Part shown: positions 52,901 to 63,762 of the stretch, in pieces | Position numbering within the stretch: the stretch's first letter is position 1 | Layout of the letters: each line of letters starts with the position of its first letter | DNA from: Meghimatium bilineatum | Taxonomy: Eukaryota; Mollusca; Gastropoda; Stylommatophora; Philomycidae | Reading direction: 5' to 3' | DNA length: 64,000 nucleotides | Assembly (NCBI GenBank): GCA_034231615.1 | Contig: CM067304.1 | Location: 20,390,089-20,454,088, forward strand | Made by a program: the position numbers and the translations under genes | Notes under the pieces: model-generated | What the model was told of the DNA's origin: nothing | The model's database searches: none | The model's input: the letters and a program-made list of their open reading frames with translations, nothing else

Positions 52901-55900
52901 TTACAATTCAAGGAGAGGTTCTCGCTACCGTGTAAACTTTGCTGCTGCCCTTGGTTAAGAAACACTTCTATACAGGATATTTATATTTTCTAGTACACAG
53001 TTTAACATGTTTTCACAGCAATTTTGTCATGCAAACATGTTAACTAAGGGGGATGCATAGCACCATTGCTGTTGATTCGCCTCTGGAAATGTTATCTCTG
53101 ACCTCATCAGCCTGACCTGCTTTATGCAGACTTGTGTGCTGCATAATTACTTTAGGCCACTCCACCTATTGTGCTTTTCATTGGCTGGCGAAGTATAAAT
53201 AAATAACCGATGCAAAAAGGAACAATAGTTAGAGCGACGCTACACATAGGCCTGTATAAATCTCCACATCAATGAGATAGCCTCAAAGGGGATTATGAAA
53301 TGAATTATTAGAAAATATACCTGCTTGCTCTTGATGGCGGCTATCAAGTGCATCCATTGCCTTGCTAATGCCATCAAACCATGAAGAAGCGATAGATGGG
53401 GCCGGAAGATATTCCCCACCATCATCATCATCAGCTGAATACCTCCCAGGTGGTGATCTCTGCTCTAGCACCATGGCAGGGACATGCACATTTTCTTGAT
53501 GAGTGGCACGGCCCCACACAGCACTTTGAGGAACTGACTTGCCTGCTTTCAGCATCTTATGGAAGAAACAGAATTTGAATGAGAGTTATTCTATCTTTTT
53601 ACATTAAACCTGTCACTTCTAACATTCCATACAGGGTTGCTTTGGTTATCATGTCTGTCCTCAACCTTCTGTCTCATTATCATATTTGTCCATGGCCTTC
53701 TTCTCGTATCTCATTAAAACGTCTGTCCAATGTCTTCTATCTCATTAAAACGTCTGTCCAATGTTTTCTATCTCATTAAAACGTCTGTCCAATGTTTTCT
53801 ATCTCATTAAAACGTCTGTCCAATGTTTTCTATCTCATTATCATGTCTGTTATCAGCCTTTTATCTCATTATCATGGTCAGTACATACAGCAATTGTAAT
53901 TCAGCCTAGCGGGCAAAATGAATATAACAGCTTGATGGTCATATTTTGTATTTGCCAGAAGACCGGACCGGCATGATGCTGACATTTTCTATAGTCATGC
54001 CATTTGTCAATGAAAAAATACAGACCTAGCATTGTATTCCCAGAAGTGCCTTAAACGTGAATAAGGAAAAATGTACCTTTTTTTAACCTTTGCACAACCG
54101 CCACATATAAATATCCACATTCGGGTTTATCTGCTGTTTTCCGTAGTACAGAATTGCGGCCGTCACTAAGCAATTTTGTAACTAAAATAAAAAAGTTTAC
54201 ATTTTGTCCTTTCTTCCAAGAAAAAAAGAGTGGAGACGCTTCAAATTTAAATTCTAAATCATAATAAAACTGTCCACGATGGTTGTCCACATAACACTGA
54301 CACACAAACAAACAACACCACCATATCCAGCATCTACGTATCCTTATTATTTCCAAATTTGAAATTAATTAATAATAAAAAATATGCCAAAAAAGAAGAA
54401 AAAATTCAAGAAAAACCAGAAATCATAATAAATGGCCAGGTTCAAGAGGAAGTTGCATAATTTTTCTCTGGGTAGCTACAGGTTAATTAAATAAGACAAT
54501 ATTGTTCATTTTTACAGAAGATATGAGTACGTTTGGTTATGAAATACATTTATAAATATATAAGTATAGGAGACAGTCATTTTATATAAAATTATGCAAG
54601 TGTCCAAAAAACAATCCAGCATGCATGGAGGACGTTACATAATTTGTATTTAGTGTTGCAAAGGTTAATGCACGTCAGAATAGTATACTCATCTTTTTTA
54701 AAGTATCAGAGGATTAACTTCATTGTACTCTTTCTTCTTCTTCTTCTTCAGCCAGATATCAGGTTACAGCACCAATAGATTGTACTCTTTCCAATACGCA
54801 TTCATCAACCAAACAGCTAGCTGTTGATTACCACAGAAAATAGTAATGCGACACGCCAAATGTTGCAGATGTCATAGCCAAACTATAAACCAATTGTTTT
54901 AAACAAAAGCTGCAATACAATTTCATTAATTCTCTGAACAACATCCTGCTAATCTGCAGCAGTTTGAGAATGTATGAAGCAGAAAAACCCCTACTTTCTT
55001 GTATGTCTAGCATGGCAACCTATTTACATGTGTTTGCTAAGAAGTTACTTTACAAATCTCACCTGTGCAAATGACATTAGTCCAGTCTGACTATCCTCAC
55101 TGTCGTTCCGTTGTCGAGGACTGCTAGTACTGCCATGGCTGGCTGCTGCTGGAATAATGTAAAGTTCAGATAAGAACCTAATATCAGATGGACCATGCAT
55201 AATTAATAATGTAAAGTCAAATGTAGAATTGCCTAGGAAAATGTAACATTTCACAAGCTGATGGCCATCTTATGTAATATATCATCATCAATTGAGGTAA
55301 GAAAGAATTCTTAGCGTAGAAGTTATATAGAAACAATTCTGATGTATGGAAGTGAAACTTGGACACTCAACAGAACACTGAATTATTATATTGAGGCTGC
55401 CTAGATGTAGTTTAGGTACAATCAAGAATCAGTGGACAGATACAAATAGCTAACATAATTAAACGGAATGAAATTCCGATAAAGGCACAAATACCGACTT
55501 ATCCAATATTCTATACGTTGCGCAATGAGAGTCCCTGATAACTCGACATGCACGCTGCACACTGTGTGGGAGGTGGATGGCCAGTTCATTGCGCGCAAAT
55601 AGCTAGATCGGTATTTTATGTTATGACTTTTTAAGTTTCCGAGATAGTGCATTATAAAATTTAAAAGTTGGTATGTTGTCACGTGATTTGTCCACTGATT
55701 CTTGTATTGTACTGTGGTTTATATAGAATAATGTTTAAGAACACCATGGACAGATAAAAAGTGTAATAAAGATATCTTGAAAGAAGTTAATTCAAAAAGA
55801 TTACTTACTCGTACCAGGGAGACAGCCCACATTTTTTTGATACATGATAAGAAAGATGGAACACATTGTAACAACAAGTTGAAGAGTAGGAGGGGTGGAA

Positions 55901-58900
55901 GAATACCAAGAGAGAAGATGCTTGACAACCTAGCATTGCGGCATGGGAGAACAACGGTATCAGAAATGATTGATAGTACAAGAAATAGAAACCTGATAAC
56001 CAATACGATACAGCATGGACCATAAGAAGATACAAATCTGTATTATAGCATGAGGTTTTACTCATAGGTGCACAGCTGTCTAGCCGGTGGTACTCTGAAA
56101 CGGCAGCACTTTATTTATCTTCCCACAGTACCTTCCACATTCAATCTAGAACTGGCCTATGCAAAATGTGGCAATCAAGTTATTATATTAATTGGTCAGG
56201 CTGATTTACAATTGCTATATACACTGCACAAAACATCAAATCATAAGCTCTTGCAGCCATGCTGTTAGCCAATACAATAATCCACGATGAATATGAAACT
56301 ATCACGTCAAATCTTTGACATCGCAAATTAAATGTGTGTTAAGAACAAAGAGATCATATTTTTATCTTACTATGATGAGAATAGGAGGAAACGTTTTGTA
56401 TTTGATCTTAGGTCTTTACATTCAAATCCAAGGATTTCAAAAAGCATTCAGTTCTCCCAGATAGCAGATATGGTCAAATTCAGATTTTTAAAAATAACAG
56501 CAATGGCTAGTAACAAAAATGGTTGTCCGCCATAGCTATAAAACATGAGTTCTAACCCATGGAAGGAGACATTTAGAGCACGAAATATTTTCTGCTGGGT
56601 GCCAACTAAAACAGTAAATTTGAAATAAGTGGACAAAAAGAGAAAAAAATAATAGTTCAAACTGTGATCTCTAAACTCCCAACAGCAGAAATTAGATATC
56701 AACAACAACAACATATTAACCACTGACCTTGACTTCCCAACTCTGGTAAACTATCTGTTCTGGCAGGTTCAGAATCATCCTGATGTCTGGTGCCTCCAAC
56801 CAATATTGCTGATGAAGTAATGCTGCTTGAATTTCCGAGATGGGCAGGAAACTGTGCCAGATTGTCTAACGGAATCTGAACTTCAGGATCTGAGAACAAG
56901 AATATTACTGTCTCAAATAGGAATCAATCATTTATTTTCTGTCATATTTCTTCTCGCTCATTCTCAAACCTCTGCAGATTAATAGGATGGTAGCTCGGAG
57001 AAAGGAATGTGTTATCATGGTTTACAGCTTGGTTGCACCTTTCAGCCTGACACATTCAACTTTAGCATGCTTCTGGGTCACTGTCCCTACATTGGATGGA
57101 ACAGCTAACCACCATACAACCTCCTTAGTCACCTCTTACGACATGCATGGAAGGTAAACTACATGAAAGTGTAGCCACTCTTGCTCCTCTGTCTGGCCCC
57201 GGGCGAAATATAGGGGGCCATTTTAACTGTTTAGCTCCTATGAGATCATTTTAATAATATAGAACATAAGCTGTACATTTTCTGAAAGCCCCACTCCTTT
57301 GGGAACATCTTTTGTTATCACGGAATTTCTCATCATGTGCCTGTGCCACCAGAGTTTAAGAAGTTCCATAACAATTAACAGTGGTTCCTGTTAATACATT
57401 AATTCTATCATGCACAAACACATGTGTCAGTATCAGATGCCCAACTCACAACTATAGCATTTGTTTTCAAACTACTGGATTCCGCCGAAGACGGATGTGT
57501 TGGGCCATTGGCGCAAATAAAACTCCCTGGACTACATTCAACTGGAAATCTTGTAGGACCATTGTCCTACTACAAGAGAAATCCAGTGGGAGTTTGAGAA
57601 TGAACGCTGAAGAAGAAGAAGAAATGACTGGATTCTTTTAAGTTAGTCCAAGAAGGTACAAACTTACAAATGCCAAAACTAGCTTTGTGTTCAAGTTCTT
57701 GCTGTCGAGCTCGTTCCTTCTCTTCTTTTTTCTTCCTCATTCTGGCTTTACGTCTCTTGTCAAATTCAGCTGGGGAAAGAAAAAAAAAATACAGCAAATT
57801 TTTTTTATTAACTATTTGTCAAATTCTGAGGAAAAATAAGAGCAAAATTGTATTGTCAAATTGATTTGAGTAAAAATAAGAGCAGTCCTATTGTCAAATT
57901 CTGTGGGGGTGGGGGCGCGAAAAAAAAAGAAAATCTTAATTGAATGCTTAAACGTAGTAGCTGTTTAGAAAATGGAGTACTGAATTGGTTACTGATAGTA
58001 ATAATAAAACAAGTTATAACCCATGAGGGTCTATAGGAACTATAATTATATAGACATCATGAGAAATGTGTTTAAATTGCCTATATGTGAAATATGACTT
58101 CAATTGATCATATCTAGGTGCACAAGAAATGGAATCAACTTACGCTGAAAGTGCTGATGTGTCTCTCGGCTAATTAATGGTTGTTGGAACTTCAATTCTA
58201 CAACATGAAATTCACAAGTCAAGGGGATGTGGTTCAGGTAGCGCAGCCGTTTACGAACATCCTACATGGAATATAAAATTAATATATATCATTTAGTAAT
58301 GGATTTTAACAAAGATGAATGACAACATATAAAGAATGTATACTGATTTGTTGTTATTGTTTACCGAATCCACATCATGGTACAACTAAAGGAATTTAGA
58401 TTGCCTTAGCTGCAATATTCAGGTTAAATACCATATGGCGTTCACGTGTTGCCGGGGCTCGAAAGAGGAGCAAAGAACAGCGACATTGTTACTTGCCATG
58501 CATGTTGTAGGAGGAGACTAAGGAGACTTTGAGGTGGAGTCTGCCATCCAATTCCATATACGGTCAAAGTGATCCAGAAGTCATGCTGCAGTAGGATGTG
58601 TCAGGCCGAAAGGCACAGATATCACAGTTACGCTGTAAACCATGACACAATGCACTCCTTTCTCTGGACAGCATTCTGCTGATCTGCTGGAGTTTGAGAA
58701 TGAATGAAAAAAAAAAGATAATTATCATATGTAAGAACAGAATAAGAACAGCAGTGAAGATAAATCTTTAATAATATTTTGTACAGATGTGAGAGTTCAA
58801 CAGTTAGAGGAAATGGAGAGGAAAATACAGGCCTTTGAAAATAAATGTTACAGATAAATATTTCGCAACCATTATACAGGACATAAAACCAACATATACA

Positions 58901-61900
58901 TGAGAAACATAAATACTCTTGCAGGTCAACAAGAACATCGCATGGCAATGGTGAAATGTCACAAATTTGTTTAGTTTGCCATGTGATGAGACATGATTCC
59001 CTTTTTCAAAATTATCCTACAGAGAACAATTGAGGGAGAAGTAGAGGACAGAAGAAGGTATGGATTGATAATATTAAAGGCTGCAAAGGATTAAGATTCT
59101 TCACACTTAACACTTTGCTCACCGGCAATCCAGAGCGTACTTATCCGCCATTACCGAGGGTGCACGCTAAATTTTATGCATTGACATCGGCGTCTTAAAA
59201 AATTTGTATAAAATCGATCTAGCGTAAGAAAGCCTTGAAACTTTCTATGCGTTGTGACGACTGTGTGCACTTTCTGAATGAATTTGAAAACTTCAGAATT
59301 ATTTCAAGTGCAAAATGCTACTTATCATAATGCTAGGCCTAGATTTACATTAATTTCTGTATATCATACAATATTTCCTTCGAAAACTCTGATATATCTT
59401 GATAAAAACTCACTTACTAGGTCTATATCGTTATTCCCGATATGCAGCCATTTTTACAGAACATAATTTCCCGGAAACACTATTTTTAGCACATTATTGC
59501 AATGGGTATTCCCATTTTTCTGATCCATAGCATATTCGACTAGCGTCGAATTTGGTCAGCAAGGTTCTGTAACGGAAATTTGACTAGCGTCGAAATTGGT
59601 CAGCAAAGTGTTAAACAAGGTACGCAGAACAGTGAGGCATGGCAGGATTTTTGTGTTGATGTTTCCAGAGACCTCTACGACCCTGATGGGTTATCAGTTT
59701 GATTATTTGGAAGGGCATTCGCGAGATAGTAATATAGCTTGCCGATTTAAACTGCCAATATGTTCCCTTCTGTGACAGGTGGACTGCATTAAACACTGGA
59801 CAGAATTAAGAGCCAAGGATTAACTCACTGTTCAAGTCAGCTGTTAAAACCAAAACTTAGATACACCCATTGTCATGTACCAGACAATGGGATGGACAAA
59901 TGGAATGCTTCAAGGACTATCTTGAAGTGTTTATAAAAACCTTTAATATTGAAGTCAAATCCTGGAAATTCATCGCTTAGAATCACCCAATGTGGCACAA
60001 TAGCACCAGCGAAGGTGTTCACATTGCTCTGATGCACCAAATTTCAGAGACACAGAAAATATACTATACAAAAGAACAAATACGTAAATGTTGAACTCTG
60101 ACCATGCATGACCAAAATGTAGCAGGGGATTTTGCTACAAGGGATCAAGTGGGAGTTTGAGACTTAACACTACTTAAAATAAAGACCACTTCAATGGCAC
60201 TGCCATCAATGATATTCGAATGCCTGTCACTCTTATGGATGATATCCTGTTGTTCAATCATTTCTGTCTTATTTTACAAATATTTGAGTGTATTTTGTCT
60301 ATTATCTTTAGTTCTATGTTAATTCTTATGGGTTATAGCTATATATAGCTCTCCAAGTGTGAACATCAAAAGTTCCATTCTTGCTCATCATTTTTTGTTG
60401 TGAATATTCTTGATTCTTGTCAAAACGTTGATTTGTGCGTTGTGTTTCCGGTGATTTGTAAAACTTCAACCTGTTCCAAGATTCACATGTTGGATTTCAG
60501 TTTTGCTGCAGTAAGTATATATTATTGATCTTAAAATAAAGAACCTATATCAGTGAACTGACCTCATTCATAAATATTCTCTCGATGGCTACTATCTGGG
60601 CTTCAATAACTTCAGGACTGTACTCTAAGCTTCCGTATTCTTTAGTCAAACACTGGGCGTTAAGAGAACTCAGATAAATGTGTTGACCACTGGAGGCTGA
60701 AAAATATAGATAATCTTCAACTAAAACATTTATATATATTTAACCTCAACAACGCTGTGGTTACCACAGCAAATGTCGTTCTGTAAATAGCTGTCAACGG
60801 CGGCCACAACCTGTTACTATGGACTCATTTATTGACGTGTAACTATACTCTGTTCACTTCAAGAATGAAGTGGGTCAAAACACCCCCCCCCCACATTACT
60901 CCGCAACAACAGGTATTTTTAAACAGCTATTCACATCTAAAAACAAGATTGTAATTTAAAACATTTAAAAGCAATTAAAAACAATATTTAAACATTTTAA
61001 AAAAAACTTTAAAAATGAAATTTAAGAACAATATCACTTAACAATCGATTAATGCGTTCTGTGTCCAACAATCAATCAGAAGCACTAACCTATTTCATTC
61101 TTAAAGTGAACATAGTAAACAAGATATTTAGACCCATGTGACTGGAATCAGTGGAGTCTTATCTAGTAATAATATCCTACTTCGTTTTTCTGTATTTGGT
61201 TTGGAAGAGAGAAGAATATTGGAGTTGTAGTTTTAGTTTCTAATAATCTGTCACTATCAGTGTGAATCCGGTTGGAATGTAGTTCGTTGCCGTTAAAGTC
61301 ATTATGAATTGTAATTCTGATGAGGAATTCTTGGGAATTACATTTGTTTTATTACAAAGAAAATATGAAATGACACCGGACAATTATAGTCTGAATATGA
61401 CACTAGCCCTAGAGAAAAAGTTACTGACAAGATCCAACAAGGTAAGTGATATCTATGTGTTTTATTTGTTTTAATAGATATATTATTTTGGTTATGGAAC
61501 AACACAAATACAATAATCCTAGATATGATGAAGAATTTTATCAGGGATTCCACACATTCAACAAGTATAGGTGAGTTAAAAATTAATTCCCCCCTCCCTG
61601 TCTATTTAAACCTTCACCAGGTTCTCAAATATCCCACATAGAAAACTCACATCAATATATACAATTCTTTATTTACGTGCACAAAAATTTTTTTTTAAAA
61701 TCACCCCAAAATTTTTTTTTTAATTTTACAAACGTCCATCGAATATAATGCAAATTGCCAAAAGAAAAATTCAGTAGCAGGGCAGAAATAAATTACGTAA
61801 TTTTAATTTAGAGTGTTTACGGTTAAATATAAAAGGAAATGCGTTCAAGTGTTACCAATCATAAACATGCATTGCTAGCAACGTAACAATGCCAGATAAG

Positions 61901-63762
61901 TGTTTCCAATGTAAGGACAAGTCTACATAGGAATATCTATGTAGCCATGCAAATATGTTGCCCTTTCTCAAATACAGCCAGATGTTGTACAGAGTTTTAT
62001 TACATCGATATCAAAGTATATCTCCATCATTCCCAGTCTTCCAGAGATGTTACTGATGATGCAGAAATCCCTTTAGATGTGAGCAGGCTGCTCTTATTAG
62101 CCAATAGCCTTTCTTACAAAAGTGTAGGTTCTCTTCAGTTTTGTAAAAGAGCTCATATCTGAGCTCATATAATGGGGGGGGGGGGGGGGGGGAGGAGGAG
62201 GAGAAGGAGGGATGCAGGTTTAATCCCTGAAGGGAAGCATTCCTACCTGGAAGTATTCCAGAATCATCACATCCTTCCAGGAATGCAACATATGTCCGAT
62301 CCAATTAGTTTATCATTCTTCTGTCAGATCTGTTGGTCCACCACCCACAGAGAATTGAAAGCCTAGCATTCCTCACCACCTAAGTTAGCAGTAAGAAATC
62401 AAGGGAGATAAGAGAAATAAAAGATAACACTTTCACAGTCACCAAAACCTTTTGTCCTCCTGTGAATATGATTTTCTTCCGCAGGAGAAATTTTGTGGAC
62501 ATCAGTTTCATTCAGTGCGAAACTTACCATTTATTATAACATTCCAAAATTGCTGAGCCTGTTATTAGATAGTTTCAATGCTGAGAATTGAAATTTTAAT
62601 AATTTATTGCAGTTTTCTATCGAACACTTCAAAGTGGACGATGTCGCAGATGATACCTGGTTAAAAGCGACTCATATTCTTATTGTTTGGTAATAGCTAT
62701 AAAATGGGACTTAGAATCAGATACAGAATTGAACTATAGGCCTAATTAAAGTAATGCTGTCATAGGTTGATATGAGATCTACAGGTCCAAGAGCAAATGA
62801 TAAAAGACACCCACTTCAAAAACAAGAATGTAACACTGGTATTGATAGACAAAACTATTCATAAAATAATTGGCAATAAAATCTGTTCAATAAATGTTTT
62901 TTTGGAAAGTGTATTCTCGACAGTCTTCTGAAAGTTTCCTAGTGTTGAAAAATCCCTAGTGTTGGTTATTTGTTACGTATTCTGAACACGACCACTGGCA
63001 TAACTCATCATACGTAAACCGCAAAAAATGGCATGGCTCTGTGAAAGACATGGATGAGTACAAGAAGAGAGAGAAGGAAGAGGGAAAACAGGTACAACAA
63101 AGTAGGAGTGAAAACACAAAAAGAATACAAAATTAGACACACAAGATAGATACTGGAAGAATAACCTAATAATTTATAAAATACGTAGCTAGATAGAATT
63201 ATTAAATCCAGTTGTATCTAGTAGCAATGACATAAAACAATAATAGTGGTGGTAGAACTAAGAATAGCCAAACTCTCCACGTAATATTATGGTTATTTTC
63301 TATACTCACATTCCGTTCTACAGACTATATTCTGATAATATGCAGGAGTTTGAGAAGGAACAGAGAAGAAATCTATGTATATTAAGAGTAAAGCATACCT
63401 TGATAAAAGTAATAGGTGTCCTTGTTGCGTATACTGTCTTTCTGAAATGTGTATGAGCCACCTCCTCCTTCAGGTAGCTCCAAGTGGTCAGCTGCCTCCT
63501 CAGGAGTCAAGTGTCCAGACATCTCAAACTGTTGACTCATGAGGGGAAGCGTAAGTGCTTGTAAGTTTGGAAAGGAGTTTGCAGCATCTAAAGATGTTTG
63601 TATTGGAAGCTCATTTCCGGCTGCTGCTAATTGTATTTCATCATGTGATGGGGATTCTTGAGCATCATCTTGTGGAAGAAATGCTTCATTGGAAAAACCT
63701 AACTCAGATGAGATGTTTGAATACACTTCATCTTCAAATGCATCAGCATATTGTACTGTTTC
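49815..63762 (-). CDS. RNF10: RNF10 (RING finger protein 10) orthologue, C-terminal half, eight exons
   Basis: RNF10 is a RING E3 ubiquitin ligase. In mammals it ubiquitinates 40S ribosomal proteins such as RPS2 and RPS3 on stalled ribosomes (family knowledge). Eight exons with GT-AG borders join to 1308 bases, 435 codons plus TAA, without any phase conflict. Family landmarks in order are: an acidic segment ending TYYFYQ; GQHIYLSSLNAQCLTKEYGS; YLNHIPLTCEFHVVEL; a Lys/Arg/Glu-rich helix (FDKRRKARMRKKKEEKERAR); YPEVQIPLDNLAQFP; SFAQ|MLKAG; and the basic tail ending LLFSTSMARKG. The RING and N-terminus are outside the window (human protein about 811 residues). It runs towards the plus-strand gene. 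Introns carry SINEs, MITEs and LINE remnants, but no exon is hit. Confidence 0.92.
50270..50547 (-). pseudogene. LINE ORF2 C-terminal remnant in RNF10 intron
   Basis: The minus strand gives QVKIFWTYEKTHWVRK-like text with shifts and an end like RQEPHWRTIF. Heavily decayed. Confidence 0.5.
50548..50795 (-). mobile_element. SINE-A copy in RNF10 intron
   Basis: 'ttagcaagaaatagtctgaa', 'ggcttctgggtcactttgac' and 'gtaaacagtgttgctattct'. Confidence 0.8.
51060..51275 (+). mobile_element. tRNA-derived SINE-C, copy 2
   Basis: 'gatccctggggactatcgct', then 'tactcttggcatgcgacatg' and 'acatatggggtaatcctagt' match 15170-15305. The tRNA-like head is degenerate (ggatcgaatttc). Confidence 0.72.
51691..52297 (+). 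mobile_element. Unclassified 0.6-kb retroposon, copy 2, 13-bp TSD
   Basis: Flanked by aagagttattaga at 51678-51690 and 52298-52310, identical. Starts cgcatgtggttgcgtctgtg as in copy 1 and ends in a CAACCAACCACCC tail. Confidence 0.9.
52343..52558 (-). mobile_element. tRNA-derived SINE-E with 8-bp TSD
   Basis: Minus-strand A-box region 'ggccatgtggttagaacg' and a perfect B box ggttcaatcc (52495-52504). Flanks aaccaaga at 52335-52342 and 52559-52566. A T-run at the left end fits a poly-A tail. Confidence 0.8.
53321..53555 (-). CDS. RNF10: RNF10 exon (second from the end)
   Basis: Starts MLKAGKSVPQ in phase 0 after acceptor 'cataag'. It includes an acidic run SADDDDGGEYLPAPSIASSW and ends in EQA with one extra base before gtatat. 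Family proteins have the SFAQ/MLR motif across this same junction. Confidence 0.93.
53700..53865. repeat. Minisatellite, 31 bp x about 5, in RNF10 intron
   Basis: Unit contains tctcattaaaacgtctgtcc. It is the only clear tandem array inside the RNF10 introns seen here. Confidence 0.93.
53866..55062. other. RNF10 intron, mostly unrecognised
   Basis: A short SINE-A 3' fragment lies at about 54940-54990 (ctgctaatctgcagcagttt). Nothing else was recognised. Confidence 0.45.
55063..55148 (-). CDS. RNF10: RNF10 exon (third from the end)
   Basis: 86 bases. Two bases complete a split codon, then 28 codons with SHGSTSSPRQRNDSEDSQTG and LMSFAQ before donor gtgaga. Serine-rich and probably disordered. 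Confidence 0.9.
55285..56030 (+). pseudogene. LINE ORF2 C-terminal remnant split by a MITE
   Basis: Before the MITE: ETILMYGSETWTLNRTLN. After it: DILKEVNSKRLLTRTRETAH, GRIPREKMLDNLALRHGRTT and VSEMIDSTRNRNLITN, then stop. The order is that of LINE C-termini. Confidence 0.78.
55417..55711. mobile_element. Second MITE family, copy 2
   Basis: Terminal inverted repeats of about 21 bp: left tacaatcaagaatcagtgg, right its complement with one extra base at 55690-55711. 295 bp, no frame. Confidence 0.82.
56728..56889 (-). CDS. RNF10: RNF10 exon with the YPEV..PL.NL motif
   Basis: 162 bases. It encodes YPEVQIPLDNLAQFPAHLGN and then a polar Ser/Thr stretch ending GSQ plus one base before gtcagt. The first motif is one of the best conserved of the family. 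Confidence 0.94.
56950..57215 (-). mobile_element. SINE-A copy in RNF10 intron
   Basis: 'attctcaaacctctgcagat' at one end, 'cacctcttacgacatgcatg' and 'ctggccccgggcg' at the other. Nearly full length. Confidence 0.82.
57485..57630 (+). mobile_element. SINE-B copy with clear (GAA)n tail
   Basis: 'gttgggccattggcgcaaat', 'aggaccattgtcctactaca' and 'tgggagtttgagaatgaacg' are followed by (GAA)5. This copy fixes the orientation of the family. Confidence 0.82.
57668..57769 (-). CDS. RNF10: RNF10 exon with the basic/acidic helix
   Basis: 102 bases: EFDKRRKARMRKKKEEKERA and RQQELEHKASFGI, strongly charged, likely a single long helix. It ends with one base before gtaagt. Confidence 0.93.
58144..58261 (-). 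CDS. RNF10: RNF10 exon with the LTCEF motif
   Basis: 118 bases: DVRKRLRYLNHIPLTCEFHV, then VELKFQQPLISRETHQHFQ plus one base before gtaagt. Confidence 0.94.
58455..58715 (+). mobile_element. SINE-A copy in RNF10 intron
   Basis: 'tcgaaagaggagcaaagaac', 'ggtcaaagtgatccagaagt', 'aggccgaaaggcacagatat' and 'gctggagtttgagaatgaat', then an A-rich end. Confidence 0.83.
58725..59730 (+). pseudogene. LINE ORF2 C-terminal remnant split by a TTAA-flanked MITE
   Basis: EMERKIQAFENKCYR and GHKTNIYMRNINTLAGQQEH before the MITE; after it, EAWQDFCVDVSRDLYDPDGL and stop. The closing segment matches the end of 38200-38800 (cctctacgaccctgatgggt). Confidence 0.72.
59111..59610. mobile_element. piggyBac-like MITE, TTAA target duplication
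   Basis: Begins cactttgctcaccgg and ends ggtcagcaaagtg. Both sides carry TTAA (59107-59110 and 59611-59614). TTAA duplication is the hallmark of piggyBac. 500 bp, no transposase. Confidence 0.8.
60119..60175 (+). mobile_element. SINE-B 3' fragment
   Basis: 'gctacaagggatcaagtggg' and 'agtttgagacttaacac'. Confidence 0.6.
60563..60696 (-). CDS. RNF10: RNF10 exon with the GQH..L....C motif
   Basis: 134 bases; acceptor at 60697-60698, donor gtcagt. It encodes SGQHIYLSSLNAQCLTKEYG and SLEYSPEVIEAQIVAIERIF. Closely follows the family pattern. Confidence 0.95.
60699..62009. other. RNF10 intron, nothing firm
   Basis: A C-run lies near 60882-60891, and A/T runs lie near 60990-61010 and 61685-61725. 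No element was recognised. Confidence 0.4.
62010..62370. repeat. Unnamed dispersed repeat fragment with G19 run
   Basis: 'gtgagcaggctgctcttatt' to 'aatagcctttcttacaaaag' resembles 37751-37810. A G19 run lies at 62174-62192, followed by (GGA)n. Confidence 0.5.
63300..63375 (+). mobile_element. SINE-A 3' fragment
   Basis: 'ttctacagactatattctga' and 'atgcaggagtttgagaagga'. Confidence 0.68.
63399..63762 (-). CDS. RNF10: RNF10 exon, acidic segment (most upstream exon seen)
   Basis: 364 bases in phase 0. Starts ETVQYADAFEDEVYS after acceptor 'gttgcag', continues acidic and serine-rich, and ends DTYYFYQ plus one base before gtatgc. A YYFYQ motif precedes the GQH segment in the family. The exons for the RING must lie beyond 64000. 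Confidence 0.93.

Noticed and set aside
62172..62366. Frame with GGGG/RRRRR
   Set aside because: Reads through a G19 homopolymer and (GGA)n; low complexity only.
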